In this document: one piece after another, positions 53,300 to 64,000 of the stretch
Layout: each line of letters begins with the position of its first letter
Position numbering within the stretch: position 1 is the first letter of the stretch
Source: Mesaphorura yosii
Taxonomy: Eukaryota > Arthropoda > Collembola > Poduromorpha > Tullbergiidae
Length of the DNA: 64,000 nt
Direction: 5' to 3'
NCBI GenBank assembly: GCA_009869945.1
Contig: WIXG01000005.1
Coordinates: forward strand, 604,161-668,160
Translations under genes and position numbers: made by a program
Notes under the pieces: generated by a model
The model's database searches: none
What the model saw: only the letters and a program-made list of their open reading frames with translations
Told to the model about the DNA's origin: nothing

Positions 53300-53521
53300 C
53301 TTATCAGTGTTGGGTAGTGGCAGGAGGAGTGATCTACGATATCCGGTGTCACTTTGCTGAATTGACCATCGTACACTGAGAGATCAGCTTATCAGTGCTT
53401 CCAGGTATCCGTACAACGAACTGATAAGAAGAAATCCTTGCTGCCACTGCTCAAACTGCAGTCATGTCCCCCGATCACTGATTTGGCGCACTTAATCTAC
53501 TGATTCGAGAACCTATCAGTG
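53300..53521. promoter_or_regulatory. Cluster of TTATCAGTG (GATA-type) boxes
   Basis: CTTATCAGTG occurs at 53300 and 53388, ACTGATAAG (inverted) at 53420, and TATCAGTG at 53514, with an inverted CACTGAT at 53476. The GATA/TATC core inside a repeated longer word over 220 bp looks like a homotypic binding-site cluster or the remains of a tandem repeat. Confidence 0.4.
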
Positions 53522-54025
53522 CATAGCAGCGACTGATCAATTTTCTAACATGGCCGAGAATCCTTAGATAAGACCACTAGGTCACCGAAACAAGGCTCCT
53601 TCACATTATGTACATTAGGAATTCGTTATAAGCAAACTATCTAACTAAATTGAGCCTATCCGGCCGTTTTGAATTATAATAGCCCGACATTCTTCGGGGC
53701 ACCCGAACTCTATTTAACATGAGTTGTATTCTAAACCTAATTTAATTCGGAATGACTTGTTCAATAATATAATTCGTCTTCGGCATGAGTTACCATTGGG
53801 ATAAATGTTAATATGAGTAACTAGGAATTCAGTTGACCCGGCATGAGTTGCCGGAGAATCGGAAGTTTCGACTTGGGCTTGGCAAATGATGCGAAGTAAG
53901 GCACAATGTGTTGTTCCTCTTTCACCATTTGCCGTTCGTCGGTCCGTGCATCCATTTCCTTAATACTTTATAAACACGAATTGTTTACCTGACTGACTGA
54001 TGACTCAGACCCTTGAGTTGGAAAA

Positions 54026-54092
54026 ACTTTACTTTATCACCGGGTCGATTTTGACCGGCAACCACCGTTTCGACCCGGCGCTAAAGTAAAGT
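54026..54092. repeat. Inverted-repeat element, 23-bp arms, MITE-like
   Basis: The left arm (54026-54048) starts ACTTTACTTTA and ends CCGGGTCGA. The right arm (54070-54092) is its reverse complement at 21 of 23 positions; the two mismatches lie between these blocks. The spacer is 21 nt. Outside the arms, CCCTTGAGTT (left) and CCCTTGGGTT (right) form a 9/10 direct repeat that could be an old target duplication. At 67 bp it is short for a MITE. A foldback or a regulatory hairpin is also possible. Confidence 0.55.
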
Positions 54093-57000
54093 GCAGCCCT
54101 TGGGTTAATGCTTTTCCTTTGCTCAGAGAGACCACAGCCTGTTATGGCTCTCCGTGCCCTACAAAATGCAAGTAATGCGCACAGCAGCTGTTGAGGCAGA
54201 GGCAAACAGGGCAATAACACCGAACCGAAACTGGGAGCGAATGAATGAATGGAGGAATCCGGAAATCCGCTCCTGCTGCTGGCATTTGGTTCATAGGCTC
54301 ATTTGGCCGTTGGAAGATGAACAGGGCGAGAGTCGGAAATCGGAATGGGAGCAAATGTCGTTCATCAAGAATCGAATTCGAAAGGTCGAAAGACTTAAGA
54401 GCTGTATTGGCAAGCTCGTCTCAATTCCATTTACTACAAGTATTTTTAGGGCTCTAAAGCGTTCATAAGGCTAGTTATGCGTTCGCGTTTTGGTTTGGGA
54501 TATTTAGCTCGTGTGTCAAGGGCTCCTTTCTCGGGTTGGCATTGAGCAACTGACCATGGACATTAACTCACAGCTTGTCTTCACTTCTTAACTCTCTGCT
54601 TTTACCAGAAGCAAGGTCAATCCAAAGTTTCAACAAGCACATTTTACGATTTTACCGGCGACATTGAACACACGCCAAAATAAACTGTGCCTGACACCTT
54701 ATGTATCGTTATGTCACAATGTCACCTCATAATGCATGATAAATTATGTAACTGAGAATGAAGAATGTAGGATATAATTTATTCGTGCAATTAGTCACAA
54801 CATTTACGGTGGGCGATACAGGCAATGTCAACACGCAGATTTGCAGCAGATTTGTCCTCACTCCGTATTTTTAGTTCAGATATCCTAATGTTCGTGGCAG
54901 GGCAAGAAGGCTCAAGGTTGCAAATCAAGAGAAGTTAATAAAAAAAATCAGCTTTGTTCAAGGAACTACTGCGGCTGCGCTTCCTCCGAACTTTAGTCAT
55001 CCCGCTACCGAATCTCAACTCTGATGCCATTGCACGGTGGGAGCATCATGTCCTGTACTTGAAGTACAATTAACAGCCACCTTAAGAGGAGAAAATGTTT
55101 GTTGGGTAATTTTATTCATGTATCTCAATTTTTCTGAATCGACTAAAACTTCGGGATGATCTCGCGGGTAAGCTGATCTCGAATTCAAGGTCGATTATTA
55201 ACTCCGGGTCCAGAGGCACAGTCCTGGAACGTCGGGGCGCATCGTTGTCATGGTCGTCGTCACGATTCCAGCACCCGAGTCAATTTGAAGTCTGGGCTCA
55301 TAAAGTATTGCCACAGCTGCGTTGGTCGAAGGTTCTTTTCCATCGGCTTTTTCCTTAACACACCTTCGTTTCGTCTTCTCCATTCTGATTTTAGAACTCC
55401 GTCTTTCTGTTTTCTTTTTCCCGAACGTTCGTCTCCTGCTTTGTGCGTGTGCTTGTCTTGAAGATGCCCAGCTTTGATTTTTAGCACCAGCACGGTGTTT
55501 TGCATCCGATGCGAATTTTTTGTTGGCCTGAAACCATCAAAATAAAGGAACCTTTTATTTTCTTGAGTCAAGCGTAAAGCAAGCCATCAAAGCAAGCACG
55601 ACAGACCTGAACTTTGGGTGAAAAAGCAAAAGCAAGGCAGCTACTGTTTGAAGATCACAAAAAATCCCCCTTTGACAAGCATGATGCATAGGACGGCGTA
55701 ACAATCGTAAACTTGTTGACTGGAAGATTTTTTTGTTATTGTTGAGAAACCTTGAGGAGCATAATTAGATACTCCAAGTGTCCTACTTTACAATGTAGAT
55801 AAAAAAATTGTGGCCCAGTCTTTTATGGATCGGCCAAACAATTACGTGTCAAACGAGCAGTTTCTCTTAACGCCTCAGGTCTCTGCTGCTTCAGACTCTA
55901 TATTTCTTTGTTACAAAACGGGGTGTATTTGTTGCGTAATTTGCAACTAACACAAGCAACAGGGCTGGAGTTTACGTCTAAGTAAGGCAAGATTGGTTTG
56001 GGTTTTGCTGTGAAGAGCTTTAAATTGCTGTTGCTGTAATGTAATCGTTTTTTACTCTCCTGGGATTCTGTTTTTGAGTTTTTGACTCTGGTCATAATTT
56101 ATAGATTACCCCTGTTCTGCCTTTCATGTGCACATCCTTTCGAAATACATACGACGGGTTACGGAGAACTGAGTTCAAGTTGTTTATCGCCTAAGTTTTA
56201 AGCTTTCTCACTGGAAAAAATTGTTATAAATAATCTTGGCTAAGCTCGGAACTTATCAACACGTGTGTCAGCGCCAGGCCAAGGCAGTGCCGGACCTACG
56301 TTAACCCATATGCTTCAAGAATACTTACGATGTTCGAGAGCCCGTTTACAAATTGTGCGAATAGCAAGTAGGAGAAGGATCGTTGGAGAAAACCTCACAT
56401 CTGAAACACAGAAGACGGGAAAGGCGCAGACGAACTTGAAGTAAATTAGAGTGTTTCAGCCTGCGTCATCAATTATAAATCAAATGAAGATTATAAAAGG
56501 CAAATGACAACTCTCTGACCGTAACTCAGCGTGTAGCCGTTGAAACCTGAGAACTCAACCCTGCCTTGCTTGGCCACTGTGTGTATTGAAGGCTTTAATT
56601 ATATTTTTACTTGTCTCAGCAGTAAACAAAGAACTGAGCTCAGAATCCTGTGCCTGTATTTTGTAATGCACTCTTGCCCAAATCTTCGACGAGAAAAACA
56701 AATTTCAGGTTACATGAAGAGTCTTTGTTGTTCGTTGGGCTCAGAAAAGGTCATACCAGTCAGTTCCTGTAAAGAAACAGAAACAAGTGCTCACGCAATT
56801 TTGCTTAATGTCTTGAACTCTCGTTCGATTCTTTTTTACATTTAGACCCTTTTCGACGCAGAGCTGAGGGTTCATTTACAAACAGCAGCAGAACAAAAAC
56901 TTTCCGTTTCTGAATCTCGTACTGGCTTTCTTTTCCCTAGCATTTAAAAGGAAGATGAAACGATTCTGTTTATGGGACGAACAAAGAAACATGTGGCACA

Positions 57001-58127
57001 TCGAAAATCCTTCCCTGTCAGCTGATGATTGCTGGATATAAATGGCAGCAGGACTGAGTTTTAAGCGTCAATCAACATTTATGAATACTTATACAGGCGT
57101 TTTCTTGCCCAGTACCCAAATCCCTTACTGCCGTTGCTGCTGTACTGACAGAAATTCTAGCCGTGAGTGTAAAACGTTGAAGGCTCTGAAAGAAACTGGA
57201 ACCTTATTTTCGCATTCCTCCCTCCTAGACCGTAAATGCGTGTCGTGAAACTGAAACCCTTAATTACGGTAAATGTTTTGTGTAATTAGGAACCTTCTTA
57301 TGGTTCCGGTGGTTGGAAATGTCGAGTCTCAAGTAGCTTAACGTCTACGATCTTTCAGACTTAAATAGGGAAATGCTGCAGCTTTTTTGCTACACATCAA
57401 AGTTAAAGGTTGAAATAGAATCGGACAGAAATCACCCTAAATTGCACACTAAACACGTGTTAATTATGCAAAAAATGATAAACACGCATTGAATGTCTGT
57501 GAAATTGTTCACAAAGCCCTTGCATTGTGTTCTTGGCGAATTTCTTTACATTTTTTCCTGATGCTGTCTTTGTTTGCAATAGTAATAATAACTTAATAGC
57601 CGTAAATAACCATTACGATTAAACTAATGTTTCTGCTTCAGACTGGGACTTTGTTCATGGATTGCTGTAATTAACGTTAACGTTAAACACGGCCTCACTT
57701 TCTTTGTGTTCCCTGATATTTGTGAGTGCTATTAATCGCTCAACTCAGCCGTGTAATTATTAATTGTATAAAGTTCGAAGTTTTCACGCAAGGCTTCAAG
57801 GTTAATTCCATTCAATCGTGTGTGTTTTTTGCAATGCGCATTTTCACGTTGACTTAAAGGTGCTAAAAGCAAAGTGCTAAGAGGATTATTTTCGCCTACA
57901 CAAACTCGTGCATCGTGTTCGTGTAAGCATTTGTGCATTCTGACTGCTGGCTGCTAACAAAGTAATGGCTCAATTTTGCGTCATTTTAGTTTGAAGGCCA
58001 CGGATCCCTGAAATTCTGCCTGGAGTGTTAATATAAATATACTGTCTCGCGAATGCACCAATCAAGCGCAGGCGCAATTAATGTCTACAGAATCCGGTCC
58101 TGTTCTGTGACGTACGAGAACGCGTTC

Positions 58128-58156
58128 CAGAAACTGGGAAAAGTTTCCCAGTTCTG
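58128..58156. repeat. Near-perfect inverted repeat AACTGGGAAA / TTTCCCAGTT
   Basis: Ten-bp perfect arms (58132-58141 and 58144-58153) are separated by only two bases, and CAG/CTG extends them after a one-base offset. It may be a dimeric transcription-factor site or extrude as a cruciform. Confidence 0.7.
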
Positions 58157-58678
58157 TGGTTACAATGAAAGAAATGAATGCAGAATCCTTAAAAACTGGT
58201 TTGACAAGAATATTTTTGGTACAATGCAACAGCTGAGTATTATTGCATGATCTTTGGGCATATTTTTTATTTATGAGAGAAGAGGCGCTGTGAGGTGATC
58301 TAGTGCCAGTCTTTTATTTCTACAATTACTATTCCCAGACTTATTATCATTTAATTCTCATAAAATCTCTCCTTACTGTACTTCATTGGTGTTTGGTGTG
58401 CTTTTTGTTTTTTCTTTTTACCTCAGAAATTCCTACATTCAGCCTTTGTTTATATTTCGAGCTGACTCCTATTCCTATACTGTACATCTATCCCACCTTT
58501 CATGATGAGAATTAATTTACAACTATTGCCATTGTCATTGCCTTAATCAGCAATTTGTATTCCTAGATAACTCTAATAAAATTCCCTCATTCTTAACGCA
58601 GTTTCGACATAGAATTAATTAAGTCATACTAATGGTGGCTGGTAAGGCTGGGAAATAGGCATAGGCCCATTGAGCCCC

Positions 58679-59230
58679 TTACTTTTTGGCGTTGGGCTTG
58701 GGATTGCTTCGCATGTTGAGCTCCCAAGTATGCCCAAGATGCCCATGCACAGAATCCCAGGGCTTGAGTCTTCGTGTTTCATGGGGAGCTAGAATCTGGA
58801 TCAATTCCTCCGAACTCACGTGTTCTGGATGTCTGACTCTCCGTGCAATGATTTTCGCGTGCTCCACATCGTGCAAAGAATGCAGTCTCAGTTTGTCTTG
58901 GGCGTGAAGAGATGTGATACGCGCCTGCGCCAGGTCAACTCCGCTGTGGCTGCTGGCACTGCTCTTTTCGCCACGAACTCCGTGCGTAAGGAATTTGTGG
59001 CTGTAATGCGTGTGTTCATGCTTTCCCGTGTCATAAGTCTCATCTGTACTGTAGAAGTTCGGAGGAGAGTTCGGACTGGGTGACTTCAGGGTTTCAGAGT
59101 CATCAGTATCGCGTGAAGCCTGTTGAGATGGTTCGCGCCAAAGCAGCTTCTCAGCTTCAGCCTCCTTTTTAACGCCTTCCTTGTCGTCGTCGGTGATAGT
59201 GACATTCATTGATGACTCCGAAGGTAAACG
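58679..59230 (-). CDS. Terminal exon of an unknown His/Ser-rich protein
   Basis: A pyrimidine-rich acceptor TTTCCACAG at 59231 opens a 552-nt exon with one frame open to TAA at 58679. The first ATG in frame is at 59209 (MNVTITDDDKEG), giving 176 residues. The exon may be entered from a 5'-UTR exon, or in frame from an upstream coding exon that I could not find between 59.3 and 62.2 kb. The product is hydrophilic: an acidic N-terminus, a Ser/Pro-rich part, then a His-rich region (HEHTHYSHKFLTHG), a helical charged segment (AQARITSLHAQDKLRLHSLH) and a basic C-terminus ending NPKPNAKK. There is no signal peptide, membrane segment or known domain. It is probably an intracellular protein of unknown function. 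Coding status is supported by length, the acceptor and even composition without low-complexity runs. Confidence 0.6.
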   Translation of the reverse strand, partial: RLPSESSMNVTITDDDKEGVKKEAEAEKLLWREPSQQASRDTDDSETLKSPSPNSPPNFYSTDETYDTGKHEHTHYSHKFLTHGVRGEKSSASSHSGVDLAQARITSLHAQDKLRLHSLHDVEHAKIIARRVRHPEHVSSEELIQILAPHETRRLKPWDSVHGHLGHTWELNMRSNPKPNAKK

Positions 59231-62197
59231 CTGTGGAAAGTGGAATAAAAATTGCAAAAGTTACCATACATTGTTATAAATTGTTATATTGGCTGGGTAG
59301 CACGTTATTTGAGGGGAGCTTCGTCACAGGAGCGAACCCAAGTCAAGTTCCCAGGTCCTTAGTGACCTACGCAAAATCCAGGCTGGCCCCAACAGGATTC
59401 TTTGCAGTTTGCAGAGCTCATCTTATTTACATATTCACACTTTTTTGCTCGGCCCGCTTCATGCAAGAATTATTGGAAATTCGTACATGTATTAATAACA
59501 GGTTGTACGCCGAGCCGGCTTGTAATGATTGTGCAATTTAGCTGAACGCAGCGACAGCGAATGAGAAGAGAAACCCAGTTCACCTTGAATGCTCGAATTG
59601 CTTCGCATTAGCATCCTGCATATCGCATGTGTGGTGTGTGAATCCGAAAAATAGAATTATATTATACGTCGCAATCGCAAAGAGTGTGATACAAAAGGAA
59701 TCTCAATGTCAACTAGTCCATAAAAATAAACCAAATGATGAAACAAAAGCAAAAGCAAGTTCTTATGCGGTTGTTCGACGCTACGCTGTCGTCTCATTAA
59801 TATTGCCTGCCTGGCTTGGCGTCACAACGGAACTTACATAACGCTCGTTCACTCGTTCTGCTTCGCAGCTATCGGAATCGGGCCTCCTCTGCTAATGTAT
59901 CTACTCAACCAAGTAGCATGTGTTTCTATTTACGTTGTCAACATGTGGCATTGCTGGAAATTTTTGGGATTGCGCCAGTGCCAGCAGAATTGTGGCAGAA
60001 TTTCTCTTGCAATCTGTCCGTGTGATTGCGTAGTGATTACGCCATTTAATTAGATGACAATAACATACTTTGAGGCGCCATTTGCTAGTGCGATTCGTGA
60101 TTCGGATTCGTAATGAAAAAAAGACAATGCCAATTCATTCGAGCAGGGTCGGACCCGTCTCCGCATACAAAATTTATGCCATTTACCCAAAAGCCAAATG
60201 CAAGACACCGCCTGGTGCTGCGCCTTCGCGAAGATGTAAACAAAGCTTTAAGAATTTCAAATGGGCCTCTTCTTTATACCTCTCATTGTCAAATTGTCAT
60301 CGACGGCAGAGACGTTGAAATTTACGACCGCCAACTTGAAAACAATGTTTACACAGTGTATTAATTAAATAATCAAGTTGTTTTCTTTTGTGGTGGATTC
60401 TTCGAGATGTAATGCAAGATGGGCAATAGGCAGGTTTCGCTCCTTTGTTTTGCTCGCGAATGTTTACTTTGTATGCCTCGCGTCGCCTTACCTTGTCTAA
60501 TGCATTGTGGCTGAAGACGGACACAATAAATAATTACCGCAAGATACATTTGCCATTCGCATGAGGTTAATTGTGTTGTGTACGCCGATTCGATTGACAG
60601 ACAGACAAAGAACGAAATGAATTGCTGATACGAAGTAATGAAATTGTCCCTGTTATTTTCGTTAGTCGTCTCGTAAGTCTAAATAATAAGTCTAATAAAT
60701 GCAATCAGTTGATGTGGTCGAGTTGAGCAGAGTTGGTAAACAATTTTTTGTGACTTCCTTCGCCTGGTCGGACGATCGAAGAAGGGTGTTTAAGTGTTTG
60801 TATTTGCGTTTCTTATCTTTGTTCGAGAAGATTCAGGAAGACATACATTCTGGCCTGCCCTGGCATTGTGGCTGTTGGCTGGTGCGTGTTGACATTAGGA
60901 AGTGTAATCACACTCCAGCAGAGCAAATGAGCAAATCCAGACCGCCCAGGCCAGGCCAAGTTCATGCTGTTGTCAAACTCAATTATCAGTGCTGCTATAA
61001 TGCTATGCCCGCACGATGTAAAGGTACGCGTACGCGTATTCTGGAACTTTTGCCACAGCTAAAAATAGACTCGTCAAAACTCAAAAACAACTCCATTAAA
61101 CACAACTACAGGACCAAAGCACGAATTTATGCGTGTACTCAAAGCAAATTCAAATTCAAAGCCCTGTTAATTCCATTTGAACACTGCTTAATTGCAAATT
61201 GAAAGGAAAATTCCAGCTTTCCATTGCCGGTTGGTCACCTCTTGACTGTTAACTGTTGATGGTTGTTAATTTCATTTGAACTCGCCATACACTTAATTAC
61301 ACTTCCATTACATGAAATCAATCTCGTCCCCTGCAAAGAATGAATCCTTTGACCAACTCGCCCATTTATCTAAATTACTGTAGTCCAGTCCTCGCTTAGT
61401 TTTGCATTGCTTCGCGTATGTACTCATTGATTCCCTATGCTAAAAAAGTTGTTTACTCTAAAAATTCAGGCACTCATTCAAGGCAATCGTATATTTATAT
61501 TATGGCAGTTATTTTCCTTCGTTGCATTTGCTGTTGCTTTGCCTCAACCAGTTTATAAAATGACCTTATCTACTATTCGACTGCCTCCCTGCCTGCTTGC
61601 GGCTGAGTAAACAGATTAAATGCTTGTTTGCGTGTTATTTATGTCTTTGAAATAGAAGAACCCATCCCCAACGAGCAGCCAATCAGAAACGAGCTCGTAA
61701 CCCAACCCCATTGTTCGACTGCTTTTCCTTAATTTAATTGACATGGCATGGCTACACAACCACAAAGGGTGAGCGGGCAAAGCACGCTAATAAATCAAAT
61801 GAGGAATTTCTGCGCATTTTAATCGACCAAGAAATAGAACTAACCGTTCGCTGAGGCTGAATGCTGTTACAGGACTGCACTGCATGGAACTCACACTACA
61901 TTAAGTCATCTTTATCATTAGCTTTCTTGCTACTTGCTTAGAAGAATATATGACAGCAGTTCCTTCCTCTTAAAAATCGGTCCACGTGCAGCACTTGAAT
62001 ATTCATGTGATGCACGTCAGCAGAAGTCACAAGTCAATAACAAGTTACGGAGGCCTCGCACGTGGATTGAAACAACCATTATAGCCTTTCTAGCCCTTCA
62101 GATAATAAAATACTTGGAATTTCGCAAGTATGAGTATCACGCCTTTCCTTTCCTTGAAGCTTTGGTCTAATGCCCTGGTTAACTTATGCCTCTCGGT
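59231..62197. other. Interval without confident exons
   Basis: It should contain the 5' part of the minus-strand gene ending at 58679 and the 3' flank of the gene ending at 62198. The plus-strand frame of 167 codons at 60699-61202 has no recognisable domain and overlaps AT-rich low-order repeats, so I do not call it. Confidence 0.5.
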
Positions 62198-63627
62198 TTA
62201 GTCAAATTCGCTAGTCGAGAGTCTCTGTCGATGTCGAGTGTGACATCTGGCAAACATCTCTTCAACCGTCAAATCACGATTAAGTGCAGGAGAACTGAAT
62301 ACTTGACTGACTGGTCTTGCCAAAGTCTTTTCTCCCACAGGATAAATGCCAAATGTCTATTCTAAATTGGCTCACCAAAGATTCTCTGACGTGTTGCAAC
62401 GGAGGGGTCAGTCCGGGCGAACTTTCGTCGTAATACTCGCCATAAAATTCGTCGCCTTCGCCCCGCAATATTTCGGCCCTCATCTCTGCTGGAGTTCTGT
62501 GTGCCCCCGTTTCTGCAACTTTCGACTCAGCAAGTTTTTTCTTAGCTTCTTCGATCCCAACTTTCGTTGACTTGCTTCCTCTTGGATCCGCTTTACCCTT
62601 TCCGGGTCTTAGCTTGCCCTTTGACTGAAGTTGGCCCGGCTTGCTCTTGCTTGCAGCAGCAGCTTTCATCTTTCCTGGAGTCTGTTTCTTGGCTTCTTTT
62701 TTCAGCTTCTGTTTTGGACGCTCGGGAGTGTTTGCTCTCCGTGATGTGCTCTTCTTCGGCTCGACGGTCACCTCTGACTCGTCGTGTTCTGGTGCCGGTG
62801 CCTCTTCAACTTGCATGGGGTGGAGAGGCCGGTATTCCCAATCGATATCTGAACCTTGGACGGCATCATGCAGGAACGCTTCCGAAACGGAAGCTCGCAG
62901 AGCATAGGAAGAGCTGGATAAGTGTATAGTTTCTTTTGCTAAAGTTCAACACAAAATACGCTGAAATTTTAAGCTCGGACCCTCCATCCGTGTCGTCAGG
63001 CAGCAGTTCAAGTCTTTCTCGTGCATAAGCCCGAACGGAGAGACGCGGCTGAGATGGGCGTGGGTCGCCCGTAGGCAGCATATCAGAAAACCAATCTTCA
63101 ACTGATTCTTCCTCCTCGTCATCGGGCCATTCTGCCTAAGAAGAGAAATGAGATTCAGTTACAGCATTATATGGCTGTAATAACACCGCCAACCTCCAGC
63201 ATCTTTAACCACATGTCTCGCAGCTCCAGCGTGACCAATAGCGTGGCATTTCTTTGATAGAATCTTTCCGAACAAATTCTCCATGCTGCTTTTCGGTATT
63301 CCTCCATGATCTCTTCGCACATTGCGCGATTGTGCTTCGCTCTCTCTTCTGCGTCGTATTGCTTGAATCAAGTTTAAACTTAAACCATTCCCATAATTGA
63401 TGAGCGCTACCTTTCTGGGTTTCATCCTCACTTTCGCCGCCTCTCGCGGACCCTGGAGTCACCGTTGCAGCCAACCCACCAGCCTTAGCCTTCCAACGAC
63501 TGCTTCCATGTCTCAGTTTGTTTGCGATCTCTGTCCGGCGCGGTTTCTTGGATGCAGTAGCGGGTGTTGCTTCCCGATCCTTCAGCTTTACCCTGCTGGA
63601 CCTGGCTTCGGCTTCTCCTCTAGTCAT
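62198..63627 (-). CDS. Uncharacterised protein, compact five-exon gene; faint resemblance to C2orf81
   Basis: Five exons, 63627-63411, 63348-63194, 63135-62981, 62913-62376 and 62326-62198, join in frame (1194 nt, 397 residues). The introns are 62, 58, 67 and 49 nt. The third donor (GTCCGA) and the fourth intron (49 nt, acceptor GAAAAG) are weak, so those joins may be off by a few codons. The N-terminus is basic. Residues about 73-150 form a helical, acidic/aromatic region (IMEEYRKAAWRIC, RDMWLKMLEAEW, SVEDWFSDMLP). The middle (about 210-280) is a Lys/Ala/Pro-rich disordered stretch resembling linker histone tails. The C-terminus has VEEMFARCHTRHRQRL. There is no signal or membrane segment. 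The order helix, W-rich acidic turn, VEDW faintly recalls vertebrate C2orf81, but this is from memory. The start is the first ATG with a good open frame. Intron size is uniform, unlike the neighbours. Confidence 0.7.
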
Positions 63628-64000
63628 CGTGTACAGCGCGATTAACACAACTCTGTGCCGGTGTTTGAGATTGATTCTGACCGATTAAGAGCAAGAATTC
63701 ACGCTTCAGATAGTCAATACTTGTTTTTAAGATCAAGCTTGTTCTTGCAAGCTGTGAGGGATAAATTATCGATTCCGTAAAATTCTGGGCATTTGAATGC
63801 ATTGTTGCAGCGTCAGGCTCTTGAAAGTTGCCCTTGTCGAAAGAGTAGGCGGTGAAATGGCATCAATTCGGTCAAAAGTAGAGACCAACAGTTTCCACGA
63901 CATTAGCTCAATTCGCATTGTTGCTGTCACTACTTCTATTGCTTATAGCGAAAGCAACTTTTGCTAAAAGTAAAACTGGTAAAAGAGAATTCTATCGTGA
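63628..64000. other. Upstream flank of the minus-strand gene
   Basis: This is probably the 5' UTR and promoter of the gene starting at 63627. No TATA box or open exon is evident, and nothing else is recognisable. Confidence 0.5.

Larger units (their letters stand above)
47434..58678. other. 11-kb mostly noncoding region
   Basis: After the REDD1 3' end no confident gene occurs until 58679. Two minus-strand exon-like intervals were noted (48828-48620, listed; 55527-55198, in findings). A stretch at about 53.3-54.1 kb is unusual: repeated TTATCAGTG boxes, three CATGAGTT boxes and a CCGGGTCGA inverted repeat. Elsewhere it is AT-rich with recurring GCCAAG-type words, like the 29-44 kb region. Confidence 0.55.

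Noticed and set aside
53420-53428. Partial match to miR-184 (GAACTGATAAG)
   Set aside because: The word is explained by the local TTATCAGTG repeat cluster, and the rest of miR-184 does not match.
60699-61202. 167-codon plus-strand open frame
   Set aside because: No family resemblance; cysteine and tryptophan are scattered without pattern and low-order repeats underlie it.

Overview
This is a window of eukaryotic nuclear DNA, about 40% GC, with spliced genes: GT-AG introns, many of only 49-81 nt, separated by long AT-rich intergenic stretches. The gene set (a REDD1/scylla-charybde-type stress regulator, a one-LIM CRIP protein, a large muscle-type scaffold with Zasp/ALP-like motifs, an animal-type POLE4) and the TATA/TCAGTY initiator elements point to an arthropod. 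Small introns would suit a crustacean or a basal hexapod, but I cannot name a species.

Layout. 1-5.4 kb: mostly noncoding, with one possible spliced leader exon. 5.4-7.2 kb (+): intronless gene for a secreted coiled-coil/leucine-rich protein. 8.2-10.2 kb (-): four-exon CRIP LIM protein. 10.2-17.5 kb: noncoding. 17.5-25.5 kb (+): seven-exon gene for a disordered scaffold of about 1900 residues. A complete two-exon POLE4-like histone-fold gene lies inside its fifth intron on the opposite strand (21.4-20.5 kb). 28.6 kb (+): an isolated first coding exon with an initiator and a strong donor. 44.0-47.4 kb (+): three-exon REDD1/scylla gene. The 28.6 kb exon has the same splice phase as REDD1 exon 1, so it may be a distal alternative first exon reached through an intron of about 18 kb. 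A miR-2-like sequence lies in that interval. 47.4-58.7 kb: mostly noncoding, with one orphan exon candidate, a cluster of TTATCAGTG boxes and a short inverted-repeat element. 58.7-59.2 kb (-): terminal exon of an unknown protein. 62.2-63.6 kb (-): compact five-exon gene of unknown function.

The genes do not form one pathway. The scaffold and CRIP both suggest actin or muscle biology. POLE4 is a replication/chromatin subunit. The REDD1 homologue would restrain TORC1 under stress, and its large flanking deserts suggest extensive regulatory input. All exon structures were built by hand from splice sites and reading frame. For the five complete spliced genes the summed exon lengths divide by three.
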